Origin: Nibribacter koreensis
Lineage (GTDB): Bacteria; Bacteroidota; Bacteroidia; Cytophagales; Hymenobacteraceae
Assembly: GCF_039541795.1 (NCBI RefSeq)
Contig: NZ_BAABGX010000002.1
Span: forward strand, 1,674,001 to 1,738,000
Reading direction: 5' to 3'
Length of the DNA stretch: 64,000 nt
Each line of letters begins with the position of its first letter. The stretch's first letter is position 1. This document shows, in pieces, positions 15,530-24,688 of this stretch. The notes under the pieces are model-generated. The model did not search any database, was not told where the DNA came from, and saw nothing but the letters and a program-made list of their open reading frames with translations. The position numbers and the translations under genes are program-made.

Positions 15530-16300
15530 GTGAACAAAAGGTTTTATCCATTTCAAGCAAACGCTGTGATTCAAAACAAAGAAGTGCTTCTGCAAAAGCT
15601 GGGCTTGATAGACTACCAACAGGCGTGGGATTATCAGGAGCAGTTATTTAAAGGCATACTGGACATAAAGGCGCAGAACCGTGCAATACAAGAGGGTGAG
15701 CAACAAATCACGCCCAACTACCTGTTGTTCTGCCAGCACCCCCATGTGTACACGCTGGGTAAGAGCGGCCATCTGGACCACTTGTTGCTAGATGAGCAGG
15801 GCCTGGCCCAGAAAGAGGCTACCTTTTACAAGATCAACCGGGGTGGTGACATCACTTATCATGGCCCGGGCCAGTTGGTGGCTTATCCCTTGCTGGACTT
15901 GGATAATTTTTTCACAGACATTCATAAGTACCTGCGCTTATTAGAAGAGGCCGTGATCATGACCTTGGCAGACTTTGGGTTGAAAACGGGCAGGATAGCG
16001 GGCTTAACCGGTGTCTGGCTGGATTTTGAAGAACAGAAGAACCCGCGTAAGATCTGTGCCATGGGCGTAAAGTGCAGCCGTTGGGTGACCATGCACGGCC
16101 TGGCCCTGAACGTGAACACAGATTTGAGCTATTTCGGGAATATTGTGCCCTGCGGTATTTCTGACAAGGCCGTTACCTCTCTGCAACAGGAGCTGGGCCG
16201 GCCGGTAGACATGCAGGAAGTAGAAGAAAAGCTCTTACTCCATTTTCAAGAGCTGTTTGAAGCAAGCATAGTAGAGAAAGCACATGAAGAAAGATATTGA
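15530..16300 (+). CDS. lipB: Lipoyl(octanoyl) transferase LipB
   Basis: Transfers octanoate from acyl carrier protein to lipoyl domains of 2-oxoacid dehydrogenases and the glycine cleavage H protein. Signatures seen: LGLIDYQQAWDYQE, the substrate motif RGGDITYHGPGQLVAYPLLD, the catalytic Lys in AMGVKCSRWVTMHG, and the catalytic Cys in NIVPCGI. It starts with GTG; no ATG is available before the conserved region. The 256-residue length is normal. The stop overlaps the next gene by 17 nt. lipA is not in the window. Confidence 0.93.
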   Translation: MNKRFYPFQANAVIQNKEVLLQKLGLIDYQQAWDYQEQLFKGILDIKAQNRAIQEGEQQITPNYLLFCQHPHVYTLGKSGHLDHLLLDEQGLAQKEATFYKINRGGDITYHGPGQLVAYPLLDLDNFFTDIHKYLRLLEEAVIMTLADFGLKTGRIAGLTGVWLDFEEQKNPRKICAMGVKCSRWVTMHGLALNVNTDLSYFGNIVPCGISDKAVTSLQQELGRPVDMQEVEEKLLLHFQELFEASIVEKAHEERY

Positions 16301-16688
16301 GTTCCATGCAGTAGAAGGCGTGTCTGTGGCCATTGCCAAAGAAGTGAATGAACTGGGCCAGGAAGAATGGAACGTCTTCTTTATCAATAACAATGACCTG
16401 TACCTGGACAATGTGATGGTAGCCTCTAAAGGCTACGGGGAGCATGAGGGCCAGGAGGTGAAGACGTCTGTGCTACGGCATATGTTTGAACAGGTAGGCC
16501 CCAAGAGCTCTGTGCAGATTGAGCCCATTGACCCCGCCCTGTTTGGCATCACCAATGAATACTGGGTGAGCTATTACATAGGCCAGACTATCTATGACAA
16601 GAAGTTTTTGTTTGTGCCGGGGTCTGTGATAGAAGAAAACCTGATAGATATCTCTATATTGAACAAGCGCGGGGTGTTGCATTCCTAA
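16284..16688 (+). CDS. Conserved hypothetical protein downstream of lipB
   Basis: I do not recognise a family. The 134 residues have no signal peptide or membrane helix and look like a mixed alpha/beta cytosolic protein (FHAVEGVSVAIAKEV, WNVFFINNNDLYLDNVMVAS, YYIGQTIYDKKFLFVPGSV). The start codon lies inside the end of lipB, so the two are probably translated together. A TAnnTTTG promoter motif for the next gene follows, so this gene closes the lipB transcript. Confidence 0.7.
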   Translation: MKKDIEFHAVEGVSVAIAKEVNELGQEEWNVFFINNNDLYLDNVMVASKGYGEHEGQEVKTSVLRHMFEQVGPKSSVQIEPIDPALFGITNEYWVSYYIGQTIYDKKFLFVPGSVIEENLIDISILNKRGVLHS

Positions 16689-16745
16689 GGGAATATGCAT
16701 CTGCAAGCGGTAGCTTGCGTAATGGTAGTTTCTCACAGCTTTTTA

Positions 16746-16753
16746 TACCTTTG
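16746..16753 (+). promoter_or_regulatory. Candidate -7 promoter element TACCTTTG
   Basis: Exact match to the Bacteroidota -7 motif TAnnTTTG, 9 nt before the ATG at 16763. No clear -33 TTTG is seen at the right distance. Confidence 0.45.
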
Positions 16754-16762
16754 TGACACCTC

Positions 16763-17803
16763 ATGAAATTTGTTACCTACCTGCTTTCCTTTAGTTGGTC
16801 GTTTTTCATTGCCCTGTTTGCCATACCGTCTATTGTGTATGTAGCGCACTTGAAAAACATTCTGGACCAGCCCAATCAGCGCACGGTGCACGTGTCGCTT
16901 ACTCCCAGACTAGGAGGGCTTGGGGTATTTGCCGGTTTCATGTCGGCGCTCACCATCTTTGGTGACTTGAACAACGGCGTGCAGCAACTGCTGGCCGGCT
17001 GTATCATTCTGTTCTTTGGTGGATTGAAGGATGACTTGGTGTCCATTTCGGCGTTCAAGAAGTTCTTTATGCAAGTGCTGGCTACAGGCGTGGTTATGTT
17101 CATGGCAGACATCAGAATCTCCAGCTTTCAGGGCATTTTTGGCATTCATGAGTTGCCCATTGGCTTGAGCTATGCCTTTACCTTCTTTGCCATTGTGGGA
17201 ATCACCAACGCCATTAACCTGATTGACGGCCTGGACGGTCTGGCTGGCACCATGGTCACCATCATTGTGGCTACGTTTGGCTTCTTCTTCTGGGATTCGC
17301 ATTACAGCGGTTTCTCTAATTATGCAGGCGTAGCCGTTTGTTTGATAGGTGGTTTGCTTGGTTTTTTGCGGTACAACTTCTACAAAGCCAGGATCTTTAT
17401 GGGTGACACGGGCTCTCTGGTCTGTGGCTTCATTGTATCCGTGCTGGCCATCCAGTTTATTGAGATGCGCTACGTGCCTTCTTCGCCGTCTGTGGCCCTG
17501 GGGGTTTTGTTTGTGCCACTGTTTGACACCATCAGGGTTTCTATCATACGCGTACTGAAAGGCCTATCTCCTTTTGCCCCAGACAAGAACCATATTCACC
17601 ACCGGGTGCTGGCCATGGGTTTTAGCCAGGTGACTACCGTGATGATTCTGGCCCTGCTCAATATTCTGGTGACGGCGTTTGTGTTCTACTTCTCTCACTG
17701 GGGTAACCTCAATCTGTTGCTTTGCCTGTTGGGCTTCTCTTTGGCCTTGAGTTTTGTCTTGGGGCAGAGTACCACCAAAGCTACCACCACCCCTACGGCG
17801 TAA
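16763..17803 (+). CDS. MraY/WecA-type undecaprenyl-phosphate sugar-1-phosphate transferase
   Basis: Polytopic membrane enzyme (346 residues, about ten helices) that moves a sugar-1-phosphate from a UDP-sugar to undecaprenyl phosphate, the first step of surface polysaccharide synthesis. Motifs: GGLKDDL (Mg-binding Asp pair), NLIDGLDGLAG, FMGDTGSLVCGF and the C-terminal DKNHIHHRVLAMG. The HIHHR motif groups it with WecA/TagO-like rather than MraY enzymes. The nucleotide sugar cannot be told from sequence. DUF4271 follows after 3 nt. Confidence 0.88.
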   Translation: MKFVTYLLSFSWSFFIALFAIPSIVYVAHLKNILDQPNQRTVHVSLTPRLGGLGVFAGFMSALTIFGDLNNGVQQLLAGCIILFFGGLKDDLVSISAFKKFFMQVLATGVVMFMADIRISSFQGIFGIHELPIGLSYAFTFFAIVGITNAINLIDGLDGLAGTMVTIIVATFGFFFWDSHYSGFSNYAGVAVCLIGGLLGFLRYNFYKARIFMGDTGSLVCGFIVSVLAIQFIEMRYVPSSPSVALGVLFVPLFDTIRVSIIRVLKGLSPFAPDKNHIHHRVLAMGFSQVTTVMILALLNILVTAFVFYFSHWGNLNLLLCLLGFSLALSFVLGQSTTKATTTPTA

Positions 17804-17806
17804 CCT

Positions 17807-18940
17807 ATGCGAGTGTGGGGATGGCTCCTGGGCTTCTGGTTGATGTGGGGGATGGCGGCGGCGCAACCTGTCCCGCTCAAGCCTTTGCTATCTTCTGACT
17901 GGCTTATCTACCAGCCCAAGTCCAATCACTTGGTGCCTTACCTGCCAGAGTTTCATGATGAGCGGCAAGCCTTGTACCAGTGGGTACAGCTAGATGCCTT
18001 TACAAGTCCCAAGGTGGAGTTTGCCGCCCGGCAGCACTTGTGCGTTTTTCTGGACAACAAGCTGGTGTTTGTGGCAGACTCTACTGCTAAGTACACTCTG
18101 GATTTAAGCAAATGGATGAAGCCTGGTCAGAAGTACCTGCTGTCTGTCTGGAATCCGCAGCAACAGCCCAACTACCAGTCTTTTAAAATGCCTGAGGTGC
18201 AGGAGGTGACGCAAAGTAATTTTATGTCACAGTCAGCCACACAGAAGATAGTTGCAAAGCCTTCTGGTTCGCCACGTAGCGTCCTTATTCTGTTTATGGT
18301 GATAGTGGGCCTAATCTACGGAAGCTTGCGTATGACCTTTCCTACAGACTTTAACAGCATATTTAAGCTCTCTAACTTTGCCAAGGAGAAAACCCTGGAA
18401 GAAGGGTTGTTGGCAAAGCCCATTGGCAACTGGTCAAGTATTCTTTTTGTGCTGGCCTTCTCCTTATCCTTTGCGCTTTTGATAGTGGCCATTCACAGAG
18501 ACATTGAGGAGCTGGCTTTGCTAAACCAGTTGTTTACGGTGACGCAGGCAGACTTAATCCTCAAGATTATCCTGTATGCGTTGTTGGTGCTCTCTTTTGT
18601 GGTGTTTAAATACCTGTTTTTGCAACTGATGGGGTTTATCTTTGGGGTGAGCGAAGTGGTACTTACGCAATACCGCGAGTTTCTGCGTACCCTGCTGGCC
18701 TTGGGCGTATTTTTGCCGCTAATCATGCTCCTGCATTTAGGGCTTTCTAAATCAGCGCCTTTGACTATCTATTGGATAGCCAATCTAAGTGTGGCTGTTT
18801 TGCTTATTTTCACAGTAATCAGGACTTTTCTTACAATCAGTAAAAAGTATTCACTTCAAAATCTGCATTTATTTTCGTACATTTGCGCCACGGAAGTGAT
18901 CCCTTTGATGATTTTGCTCAAATTGATCGTTTTTGTGTAG
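17807..18940 (+). CDS. DUF4271 domain-containing membrane protein
   Basis: The 377-residue protein has a signal peptide (ending AAAQP), a soluble part to about 155, a first helix (about 162-180) and six or seven more helices from about 205 to the end (for example WSSILFVLAFSLSFALLIVA). DUF4271 genes commonly stand before hemD in Bacteroidota, as here. The function is unknown. It starts 3 nt after the transferase stop, so the two are co-transcribed. Confidence 0.8.
   Translation: MRVWGWLLGFWLMWGMAAAQPVPLKPLLSSDWLIYQPKSNHLVPYLPEFHDERQALYQWVQLDAFTSPKVEFAARQHLCVFLDNKLVFVADSTAKYTLDLSKWMKPGQKYLLSVWNPQQQPNYQSFKMPEVQEVTQSNFMSQSATQKIVAKPSGSPRSVLILFMVIVGLIYGSLRMTFPTDFNSIFKLSNFAKEKTLEEGLLAKPIGNWSSILFVLAFSLSFALLIVAIHRDIEELALLNQLFTVTQADLILKIILYALLVLSFVVFKYLFLQLMGFIFGVSEVVLTQYREFLRTLLALGVFLPLIMLLHLGLSKSAPLTIYWIANLSVAVLLIFTVIRTFLTISKKYSLQNLHLFSYICATEVIPLMILLKLIVFV
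18878..18885 (+). promoter_or_regulatory. Candidate -7 element TACATTTG inside the DUF4271 gene
   Basis: Matches TAnnTTTG and lies 128 nt before the hemD start. It could give hemD its own transcript; no good -33 box is seen. Confidence 0.25.
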
Positions 18941-19012
18941 TAACAGGCGGATAATAAGCGCTTTGTCACTTGAATCCTCAATTTAAAAGTCGTTTTAACT
19001 ACTTTCTACAAC

Positions 19013-19804
19013 ATGGCTGACGGTAAAGAAAAGTTGGGTGCGGACAGACATTCGAAGAAAATCTCCAGTATTCTGGTTACGCAACCAAAGCCGGCAAATG
19101 ACAACTCACCCTACTTAAGCATTGCTGAGAAGTATGGGATTAAAGTAGACTTTAGGGCTTTTATAGACATTGAGCCGGTTCCTTTCAAAGAATTCAGAAA
19201 AGACAAGGTGAACATACTGGAGCATACGGCGGTTATTTTCACCAGTCGCAATGCCGTTGACCACTTCTTTAGAATCTGTGCCGAAGGCAAGATAGACGTG
19301 CCGGCAGAGATGAAGTACTTCTGTATATCTGATCAGACGGCTTACTACCTACAGAAATACATTGTGCTGCGCAAGCGCAAGTTGTTTGTGGGCGGTAAAA
19401 TGGCGTCTGATCTGTTTGAAGTGTTAAAGAAGCACAAGACGGAGAAGTTCCTATATCCTTGCTCTAACATCAGAAAAGAAGACATCCCAGAGTTTATGCG
19501 GGCCAATGGCTTTGACTTCTCTGAGGCCACCATGTACAAGACCGTAGCGTCTGACCTATCTGACCTAGCTGAGGTAAAATATGACTGCATCGCCTTCTTT
19601 AGTCCGTCAGGGATTCACTCTCTGTTTACCAACTTCCCTGATTTTGTGCAGGAAGGTACGCGTATTGCTGCCTTTGGCCCAACTACGGCGCAGGCAGTAA
19701 GAGATGCAGGTTTGGAATTGGATATTGTGGCGCCCATGCCCAATGCTCCTTCTATGACCGGTGCCATTGAAGTGTACATTCAGCAGAACTCTGGTAAAAA
19801 ATAA
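19013..19804 (+). CDS. hemD: Uroporphyrinogen-III synthase
   Basis: Closes hydroxymethylbilane to uroporphyrinogen III, the branch point for haem and corrins. The 263 residues show the two-lobed HemD pattern: ILVTQPKP near the start, HTAVIFTSRNAVDHFF, FCISDQTAYYLQKY, FLYPCSNIRKEDIPEF, IAFFSPSGIHSLF and RIAAFGPTTAQAVRDAGL. The family is weakly conserved, but the serine-rich 'FFSPSG' and 'AFGPTTA' segments are typical. A 72-nt gap separates it from DUF4271. Confidence 0.85.
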   Translation: MADGKEKLGADRHSKKISSILVTQPKPANDNSPYLSIAEKYGIKVDFRAFIDIEPVPFKEFRKDKVNILEHTAVIFTSRNAVDHFFRICAEGKIDVPAEMKYFCISDQTAYYLQKYIVLRKRKLFVGGKMASDLFEVLKKHKTEKFLYPCSNIRKEDIPEFMRANGFDFSEATMYKTVASDLSDLAEVKYDCIAFFSPSGIHSLFTNFPDFVQEGTRIAAFGPTTAQAVRDAGLELDIVAPMPNAPSMTGAIEVYIQQNSGKK

Positions 19805-19871
19805 ATTGTTTTGCGCTACCTTAGGGTGGAATCTACGTAGCAAAGCAATAGCTTAGAAAATGAATACATTT

Positions 19872-19904
19872 TTTGGTCTTTATCCATCATTTTCATAGCT
19901 TTTG
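19872..19904 (+). promoter_or_regulatory. Candidate Bacteroidota-type promoter of the porP/sprF-like gene
   Basis: TTTG (19872-19875), 20 nt, then TAGCTTTTG (19896-19904), one T longer than the TAnnTTTG consensus. The ATG at 19944 follows 39 nt later. Confidence 0.45.
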
Positions 19905-19943
19905 CTCAAAGGTACTTGTGCCCAACGTTTTCTATCTCTTGGT

Positions 19944-20915
19944 ATGATGACCAAAACTTTACGCAATCTGTTTGCCAGTGCCTGTTTGTTGGTTTCTATG
20001 CCTGTGGCGGCGCAACAACTTCCCCAGTTTAGCCATTACGCGTTCAATGGTCAGTTCATTAGTCCAGGGTACGCTGGTATTAAAGGGCAGACCGAGCTCA
20101 ATTTGTTCTATCGCTATCAATGGCTAGGCTATGATGGCTCCTTTGACAATGGGGGCTCTCCCAAAACAGGCCTTTTCTCCATCTCTACCCCCCTTCCTTC
20201 ATTAAAGAGTGGTGTAGGGCTGGTGGTGATGAAAGATGAGATTGGCGCGGTAGATGTTTTTCAGGCCCAACTTTCTTATGCCTACCATGTCTCTTTAGGG
20301 AACGGTAATTTAGGAATAGGTGTTCAGGGTAACATAACTAACATGAGCAAAGGGAGTTATAGGCCCAATACGGAGTCAGATCCTAGGGTGCCCTTCCAGA
20401 GCTCAGATAGAAAACTAGACATGGGGGCCGGGTTGTGGTACCAACATGAAAAGTGGTATGCAGGCGTGGGTGTCACTAATTTATTAGGCTCCACTTATGA
20501 GTTTGAGAACAGGGACCGCGGGGTAGAGAGAAGTACAGTGACCGGAGAAAAGCATGTGATGGTGACGGGCGGGTATACTGCCGAGCTATCTGGAAGCGTT
20601 TCTGTCACACCAACAGCCATTTTGAAACATGATTTGAGCGCGGGCGTATCGTCTGTGGAAGTGGGAGGAAGGACTACGCTCTATGATAAGTTCTGGGCGG
20701 GTGCCGGTTACAGGTTTGGAGAAGCAGCCACCGGCTTGTTGGGGGTTTACTTTCTGAAAGACAATGCTTTAAGCTTTGGGTATGCGTTTGATTATACCTT
20801 GGTAGATGCATCTGCTAAAAGTGCTACCTCACATGAAGTTATGTTAGGGTATAGATTGCCAAAATCTAAGAATACTGCAAAACCGCCTATCAGAACCCCT
20901 AGATATAATTTTTAG
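19944..20915 (+). CDS. PorP/SprF family type IX secretion outer-membrane protein
   Basis: Outer-membrane beta-barrel linked to the type IX secretion and gliding apparatus. After a signal peptide (about 1-23, ending VAAQ) comes the family hallmark LPQFSHYAFNGQFISPGYAG, then FYRYQWLGYDG and repeated amphipathic beta-strands to the C-terminus (HEVMLGYRL). The 323-residue length is usual. An in-frame TTG start at 19902 falls inside the promoter and was rejected. It precedes gldKLMN by 200 nt, the common Bacteroidota order. Whether it is the gldK-linked PorP itself or a SprF-like paralogue tied to one adhesin cannot be decided here. Confidence 0.85.
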   Translation: MMTKTLRNLFASACLLVSMPVAAQQLPQFSHYAFNGQFISPGYAGIKGQTELNLFYRYQWLGYDGSFDNGGSPKTGLFSISTPLPSLKSGVGLVVMKDEIGAVDVFQAQLSYAYHVSLGNGNLGIGVQGNITNMSKGSYRPNTESDPRVPFQSSDRKLDMGAGLWYQHEKWYAGVGVTNLLGSTYEFENRDRGVERSTVTGEKHVMVTGGYTAELSGSVSVTPTAILKHDLSAGVSSVEVGGRTTLYDKFWAGAGYRFGEAATGLLGVYFLKDNALSFGYAFDYTLVDASAKSATSHEVMLGYRLPKSKNTAKPPIRTPRYNF

Positions 20916-21049
20916 GGAGTAAGTGTGGGAGGATGGTCAAATACTTGACTCTATTATATTACTGGTTTCTAATACTATTTTTTTTGCGGGAACGTTAAAA
21001 AAAATATGTTCAAGAAAAATTAATAGTTTTATTTTTGAAACCACTTATC

Positions 21050-21057
21050 TATATTTG
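21050..21057 (+). promoter_or_regulatory. Candidate -7 element TATATTTG of the gldKLMN operon
   Basis: Exact TAnnTTTG match 59 nt before the gldK ATG, with TTTT 19 nt upstream in the -33 position. The whole 20930-21060 stretch is AT-rich. Confidence 0.5.
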
Positions 21058-21115
21058 CTTTCTTAAAATCAGAATACCCTTTATTAGCGCGTTTTCTTTT
21101 CAATTTTCAAGTTAT

Positions 21116-22150
21116 ATGAATAAGGTTTTACAGTTTTCTGCCATTGCTTTGAGCGCCATTTTGACGGTGGGTTGCGGTATGGGAAGAAGCTCCGAAGGTG
21201 ATCTGATTGGTGCAGAGGACCGTCCGGACTTTAATCCGCAAGAGGTGCCCTATGGAATGATTGCCTGCCCAGGCGGAACGTTTCACATGGGTCAGACAGA
21301 CCAGGATATTGCCGCAAGTATGTCCAACCTGAACAAGCAGGTGACTATTGGTGGCTTTTACATGGACGAGACTGAGATTACCAACAATGAGTATCGTCAG
21401 TTTGTGGACGCCATCAAGACAGACTCTGCTGGCGCACCAGGCTATGATGAGGATTACATCATGACTAAGCTTTATCCAGACACCACTGTTTGGGTGAAAG
21501 ACTTTAGCAATCACATGGGTGATCCATTGATGGAGTACTATTATACGCACCCAGCCTTTGATGACTATCCGGTGGTAGGTGTGAGCTGGCATGGAGCTAA
21601 GCGTTTCAATGAGTGGCGCACCAAGCACAAGAACAATTATAACTTAGAAAACGGCCAGGCCCCAATGCCTAACTTCCGTCTGCCTTCTGAGGCTGAGTGG
21701 GAATATGCAGCCCGTGGTGGTCGTGATTTGGCAACCTATCCTTGGGGTGGTCCTTATTTGCGTAACTCTAAAGGCTGTATGCTGGCTAACTTTAAGCCAG
21801 GCCGTGGTGACTACTACAGCGACGGCTTTACCTACACGGCTCCAGTAGGCCAGTACTATCCAAACGACTTCGGTTTGTATGATATGTCTGGAAACGTGGC
21901 TGAGTGGTGCGAAGATGCTTACTCAGTAGCTTCTGTTCCATTGGTATGGGACTTGAACCCAACCTTTAGCAATGACACTATCAAAGAGAAAGTTGTACGC
22001 GGTGGTTCTTGGAAAGACATTGCTCACTTCTTGGAGACAGGTGTTCGTAACTTTGAGCACGAAGATTCAACCAGATCCTTTATCGGTTTCCGCAGTGCCA
22101 TGATCTACATTGGTCGTTCATCAGGCCGTGAGTTTGGCTTCGGTAACTAA
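21116..22150 (+). CDS. gldK: Type IX secretion/gliding lipoprotein GldK
   Basis: Outer-membrane lipoprotein that forms the periplasmic ring with GldN. The 345-residue protein has a lipoprotein signal with lipobox TVGC, then a formylglycine-generating-enzyme-like (sulfatase-modifying factor) fold: MIACPGGTFHMGQTDQD, MDETEITNNEYRQFV, RLPSEAEWEYAARGG, YDMSGNVAEWCEDAY and VVRGGSWKD. GldK proteins keep the fold but are structural. ATG 21116 was chosen over an upstream alternative because it puts the lipobox at the right distance. gldL starts 67 nt downstream. Confidence 0.95.
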   Translation: MNKVLQFSAIALSAILTVGCGMGRSSEGDLIGAEDRPDFNPQEVPYGMIACPGGTFHMGQTDQDIAASMSNLNKQVTIGGFYMDETEITNNEYRQFVDAIKTDSAGAPGYDEDYIMTKLYPDTTVWVKDFSNHMGDPLMEYYYTHPAFDDYPVVGVSWHGAKRFNEWRTKHKNNYNLENGQAPMPNFRLPSEAEWEYAARGGRDLATYPWGGPYLRNSKGCMLANFKPGRGDYYSDGFTYTAPVGQYYPNDFGLYDMSGNVAEWCEDAYSVASVPLVWDLNPTFSNDTIKEKVVRGGSWKDIAHFLETGVRNFEHEDSTRSFIGFRSAMIYIGRSSGREFGFGN

Positions 22151-22217
22151 TCTAGACCCTTTCTAATAGACGAATATCAAACAACGCAAATCTTAATAAC
22201 TTTAATCTGTCAAAAAA

Positions 22218-23012
22218 ATGAGCAAATCAAAAGGTCACTGGTTCTGGGATGGTTTAATGCCCAAAATTTATGGTATTGGTGCCGCAATCGTAATCTTGGG
22301 TGCATTGTTTAAAATCTTGCACATTGGCCCTGCAGACATCATGCTAATGATTGGTTTGGGTACTGAAGCAGTTATCTTCTTCTTAAGTGCCTTCCAACCA
22401 GTACCACATGATCCAGCCTGGGAGCGCGTATATCCACAGTTGCGTGATGACTATGATGGTCCACTTCCTACAGTAGCTACTAAGTCTAATGAAGGTTCAT
22501 TGACTGGTGACTTAGACAAAATGTTACGTGACGCTAACGTAACGCCAGCTACTATCAATACTTTGGGTCAAGGCTTAAACAGATTGAGCGAGACTGCTGC
22601 CCATATGTCTGACTTGTCAGATGCTACTGTTGCTACCAATGAGTACACTACCCGTGTTAAAATGGCTGCCGGTTCATTAGACAAAATCAATGAGGCGTAT
22701 GGCAGAACTGTTGAGGCTGTTTCTCATATGGCCAAATCAACTACAGACACACAAGAATACCATACGCAAGTGCAGAACATCACCAAGAATTTGGGTGCTT
22801 TGAACGCTGTGTATGAAATGGAGTTGCAAGACGCCAACAACCACTTAAAATCAATGAACAAATTCTACGGTAGCTTGACTATGGCTATGGAGAATTTGAC
22901 AGAAGCAAGCCGCGATACAGAGCAGTTCAAGACAGAGGTTACTAACTTAACTAAGAACCTTCACTCATTGAACAATGTGTACGGCAACATGCTTAACGCA
23001 ATGAGAGGTTAA
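22218..23012 (+). CDS. gldL: Type IX secretion motor protein GldL
   Basis: Inner-membrane stator of the proton-driven GldL5-GldM2 motor. Two membrane helices lie at about 15-35 (YGIGAAIVILGALFKILHIG) and 37-60 (DIMLMIGLGTEAVIFFLSAF). The Glu in the second helix (GTEAVIFF) corresponds to the membrane-embedded acidic residue needed for proton use. A long helical cytoplasmic tail with repeated TTNEYTTRVKMAAGSL-like segments follows. The 264-residue length is normal. Codon use is shifted towards GGT/GCT/ACT, suggesting high expression. Confidence 0.95.
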   Translation: MSKSKGHWFWDGLMPKIYGIGAAIVILGALFKILHIGPADIMLMIGLGTEAVIFFLSAFQPVPHDPAWERVYPQLRDDYDGPLPTVATKSNEGSLTGDLDKMLRDANVTPATINTLGQGLNRLSETAAHMSDLSDATVATNEYTTRVKMAAGSLDKINEAYGRTVEAVSHMAKSTTDTQEYHTQVQNITKNLGALNAVYEMELQDANNHLKSMNKFYGSLTMAMENLTEASRDTEQFKTEVTNLTKNLHSLNNVYGNMLNAMRG

Positions 23013-23071
23013 TCTCTGCCAATCCTATTTTTAAACCAATAGTTTAACAAAAAGCTAGACACAAGGATTAT

Positions 23072-24667
23072 ATGGCTGGAGGAAAAGAAACGCCACGGCA
23101 GAAAATGATCGGGATGATGTATCTCGTTCTTACTGCAATGTTGGCTTTGAACGTAAGCTCTGCAATTCTTCTAAAATTTCAGTTTATAGATGACAGCTTA
23201 ACAGCTGTAAACACTAAAACAAAAGGTGAAAACGGAGGAATTGTAAACGGAATAAAATCTACGGTTGGGGAGTCTGGCAACAGACCTGCAGACGTTAGAG
23301 TAGTAGAAAGCGCTACTGCCGTAAGAACTAAGACAGGTGAGCTAATTGCTTATATGGATGGTTTACGCGAGCAGTTAATTAAAGAAGCTGGCGGAGAAGA
23401 CCTTGAAACTGGTGGTTATAAGAACCCATCTAAGAATGAAAGTGTCAACATGCTCATGATTGGCGGTCCAGGAAAAGGTGGCAAAGGATATGAGCTTGAG
23501 AAAAAGCTAAATGAATATGCTACTTTCCTGCGTCAGTATAATGAGAACGCTCCAGCTAAATTGGCGATGAGCGGTAATGAAGACCCAAGAGTACAGAATA
23601 ACAAAGAGCAAAAGAAAAAGGACTTTGCTGAAATCAACTTTGAAGAAACCCCTATTGTGGCTGCTTTGGCTACCCTAGCGCAAATGGAATCTGAAGTGTT
23701 GAAATATGAGTCAGAGACCCTTTCTAAATTAGCTCAAAAGGTAGGTGCAGATATCATCAAGTTTGAGAAAATATTTGCCATGGCCAGCGCAGAGTCAAAA
23801 ACTGTAGCTGCCGGTACCAAATACAAAGCTGAGATGTTCTTAGCTGCTTCATCTGATGCCGTAACGCCTACAATGTCTGTAGACGGTAGACCCATCAAAG
23901 TGCAAGCTGGTAAAGGACAGATTGAATTCACAGCTAGCGCTGGGAACTATGATGCTGAGGGCAATGCTAAAAAGCAATGGACGGGCCAAGTACGTTTCCG
24001 TCAGCCAAGCGGTCGTGATACTGTCTTTACAGTAAAACAAGACTACGTAGTAGCTAAACCAGTGATGCAAATTCAGTCTGCTGCAATTAACTCATTGTAT
24101 TTTAACTGCGGTAACGAACTAAACATTCAGGTTCCAGCGTTAGGTGCTACATATGATCCTTCTTTCTCTGCTTCTGGCGCTACTGTTGTAAAAGGAGCTA
24201 AGAAAGGTTTTGTGACCATCATTCCTAACGGAAGAACCGTGAAATTGAACGTGAGCAGCGGGGGCAACCTGATTGGTTCACAAGAATTCACTGTGAAGAC
24301 GGTTCCAAGGCCACAGATCGCTGTATTGGCAAATGGCCGTCAGATTGACCCAGTAAGAGGAATGCCTGCTCCAGGTCCAAGAATCCTACAGGTGAATGCC
24401 GTGCCAGATGAAAGCTTTAAAAACTTGCTTCCAAAAGAAGCTCGTTATAGAGTTACCAGCTATACAGTGTATTTGGTACGTGGTAACCGCCCAGTAGACC
24501 AAGTGCCTGGTAACGGACCTCAGGTAAACATTACTAACCTTGCATCAAAAGCACGTCCGGGTGACCGTATTGCCATTGAGATCAAAGAGGTTCGTAGAAT
24601 GAACTACCGTGATCAGCAGGAAACTGTTCCGTCAAACGGAATGAGCACGACTTTTGCACTTAATTAA
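23072..24667 (+). CDS. gldM: Type IX secretion motor/periplasmic shaft protein GldM
   Basis: Partner of GldL that carries motor rotation across the periplasm. It opens with MAGGKETPRQKMIGMMYLVL and has a single membrane helix (about 13-35). Four periplasmic domains follow; GldM N-terminal and C-terminal domain patterns are recognisable, such as SLYFNCGNELNIQVPALG near the start of the C-terminal half. The 531-residue length agrees with known GldM proteins. It lies between gldL (59 nt before) and gldN (21 nt after). Confidence 0.95.
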   Translation: MAGGKETPRQKMIGMMYLVLTAMLALNVSSAILLKFQFIDDSLTAVNTKTKGENGGIVNGIKSTVGESGNRPADVRVVESATAVRTKTGELIAYMDGLREQLIKEAGGEDLETGGYKNPSKNESVNMLMIGGPGKGGKGYELEKKLNEYATFLRQYNENAPAKLAMSGNEDPRVQNNKEQKKKDFAEINFEETPIVAALATLAQMESEVLKYESETLSKLAQKVGADIIKFEKIFAMASAESKTVAAGTKYKAEMFLAASSDAVTPTMSVDGRPIKVQAGKGQIEFTASAGNYDAEGNAKKQWTGQVRFRQPSGRDTVFTVKQDYVVAKPVMQIQSAAINSLYFNCGNELNIQVPALGATYDPSFSASGATVVKGAKKGFVTIIPNGRTVKLNVSSGGNLIGSQEFTVKTVPRPQIAVLANGRQIDPVRGMPAPGPRILQVNAVPDESFKNLLPKEARYRVTSYTVYLVRGNRPVDQVPGNGPQVNITNLASKARPGDRIAIEIKEVRRMNYRDQQETVPSNGMSTTFALN

Positions 24668-24688
24668 TTAAGTTAATTCCCTAGTACC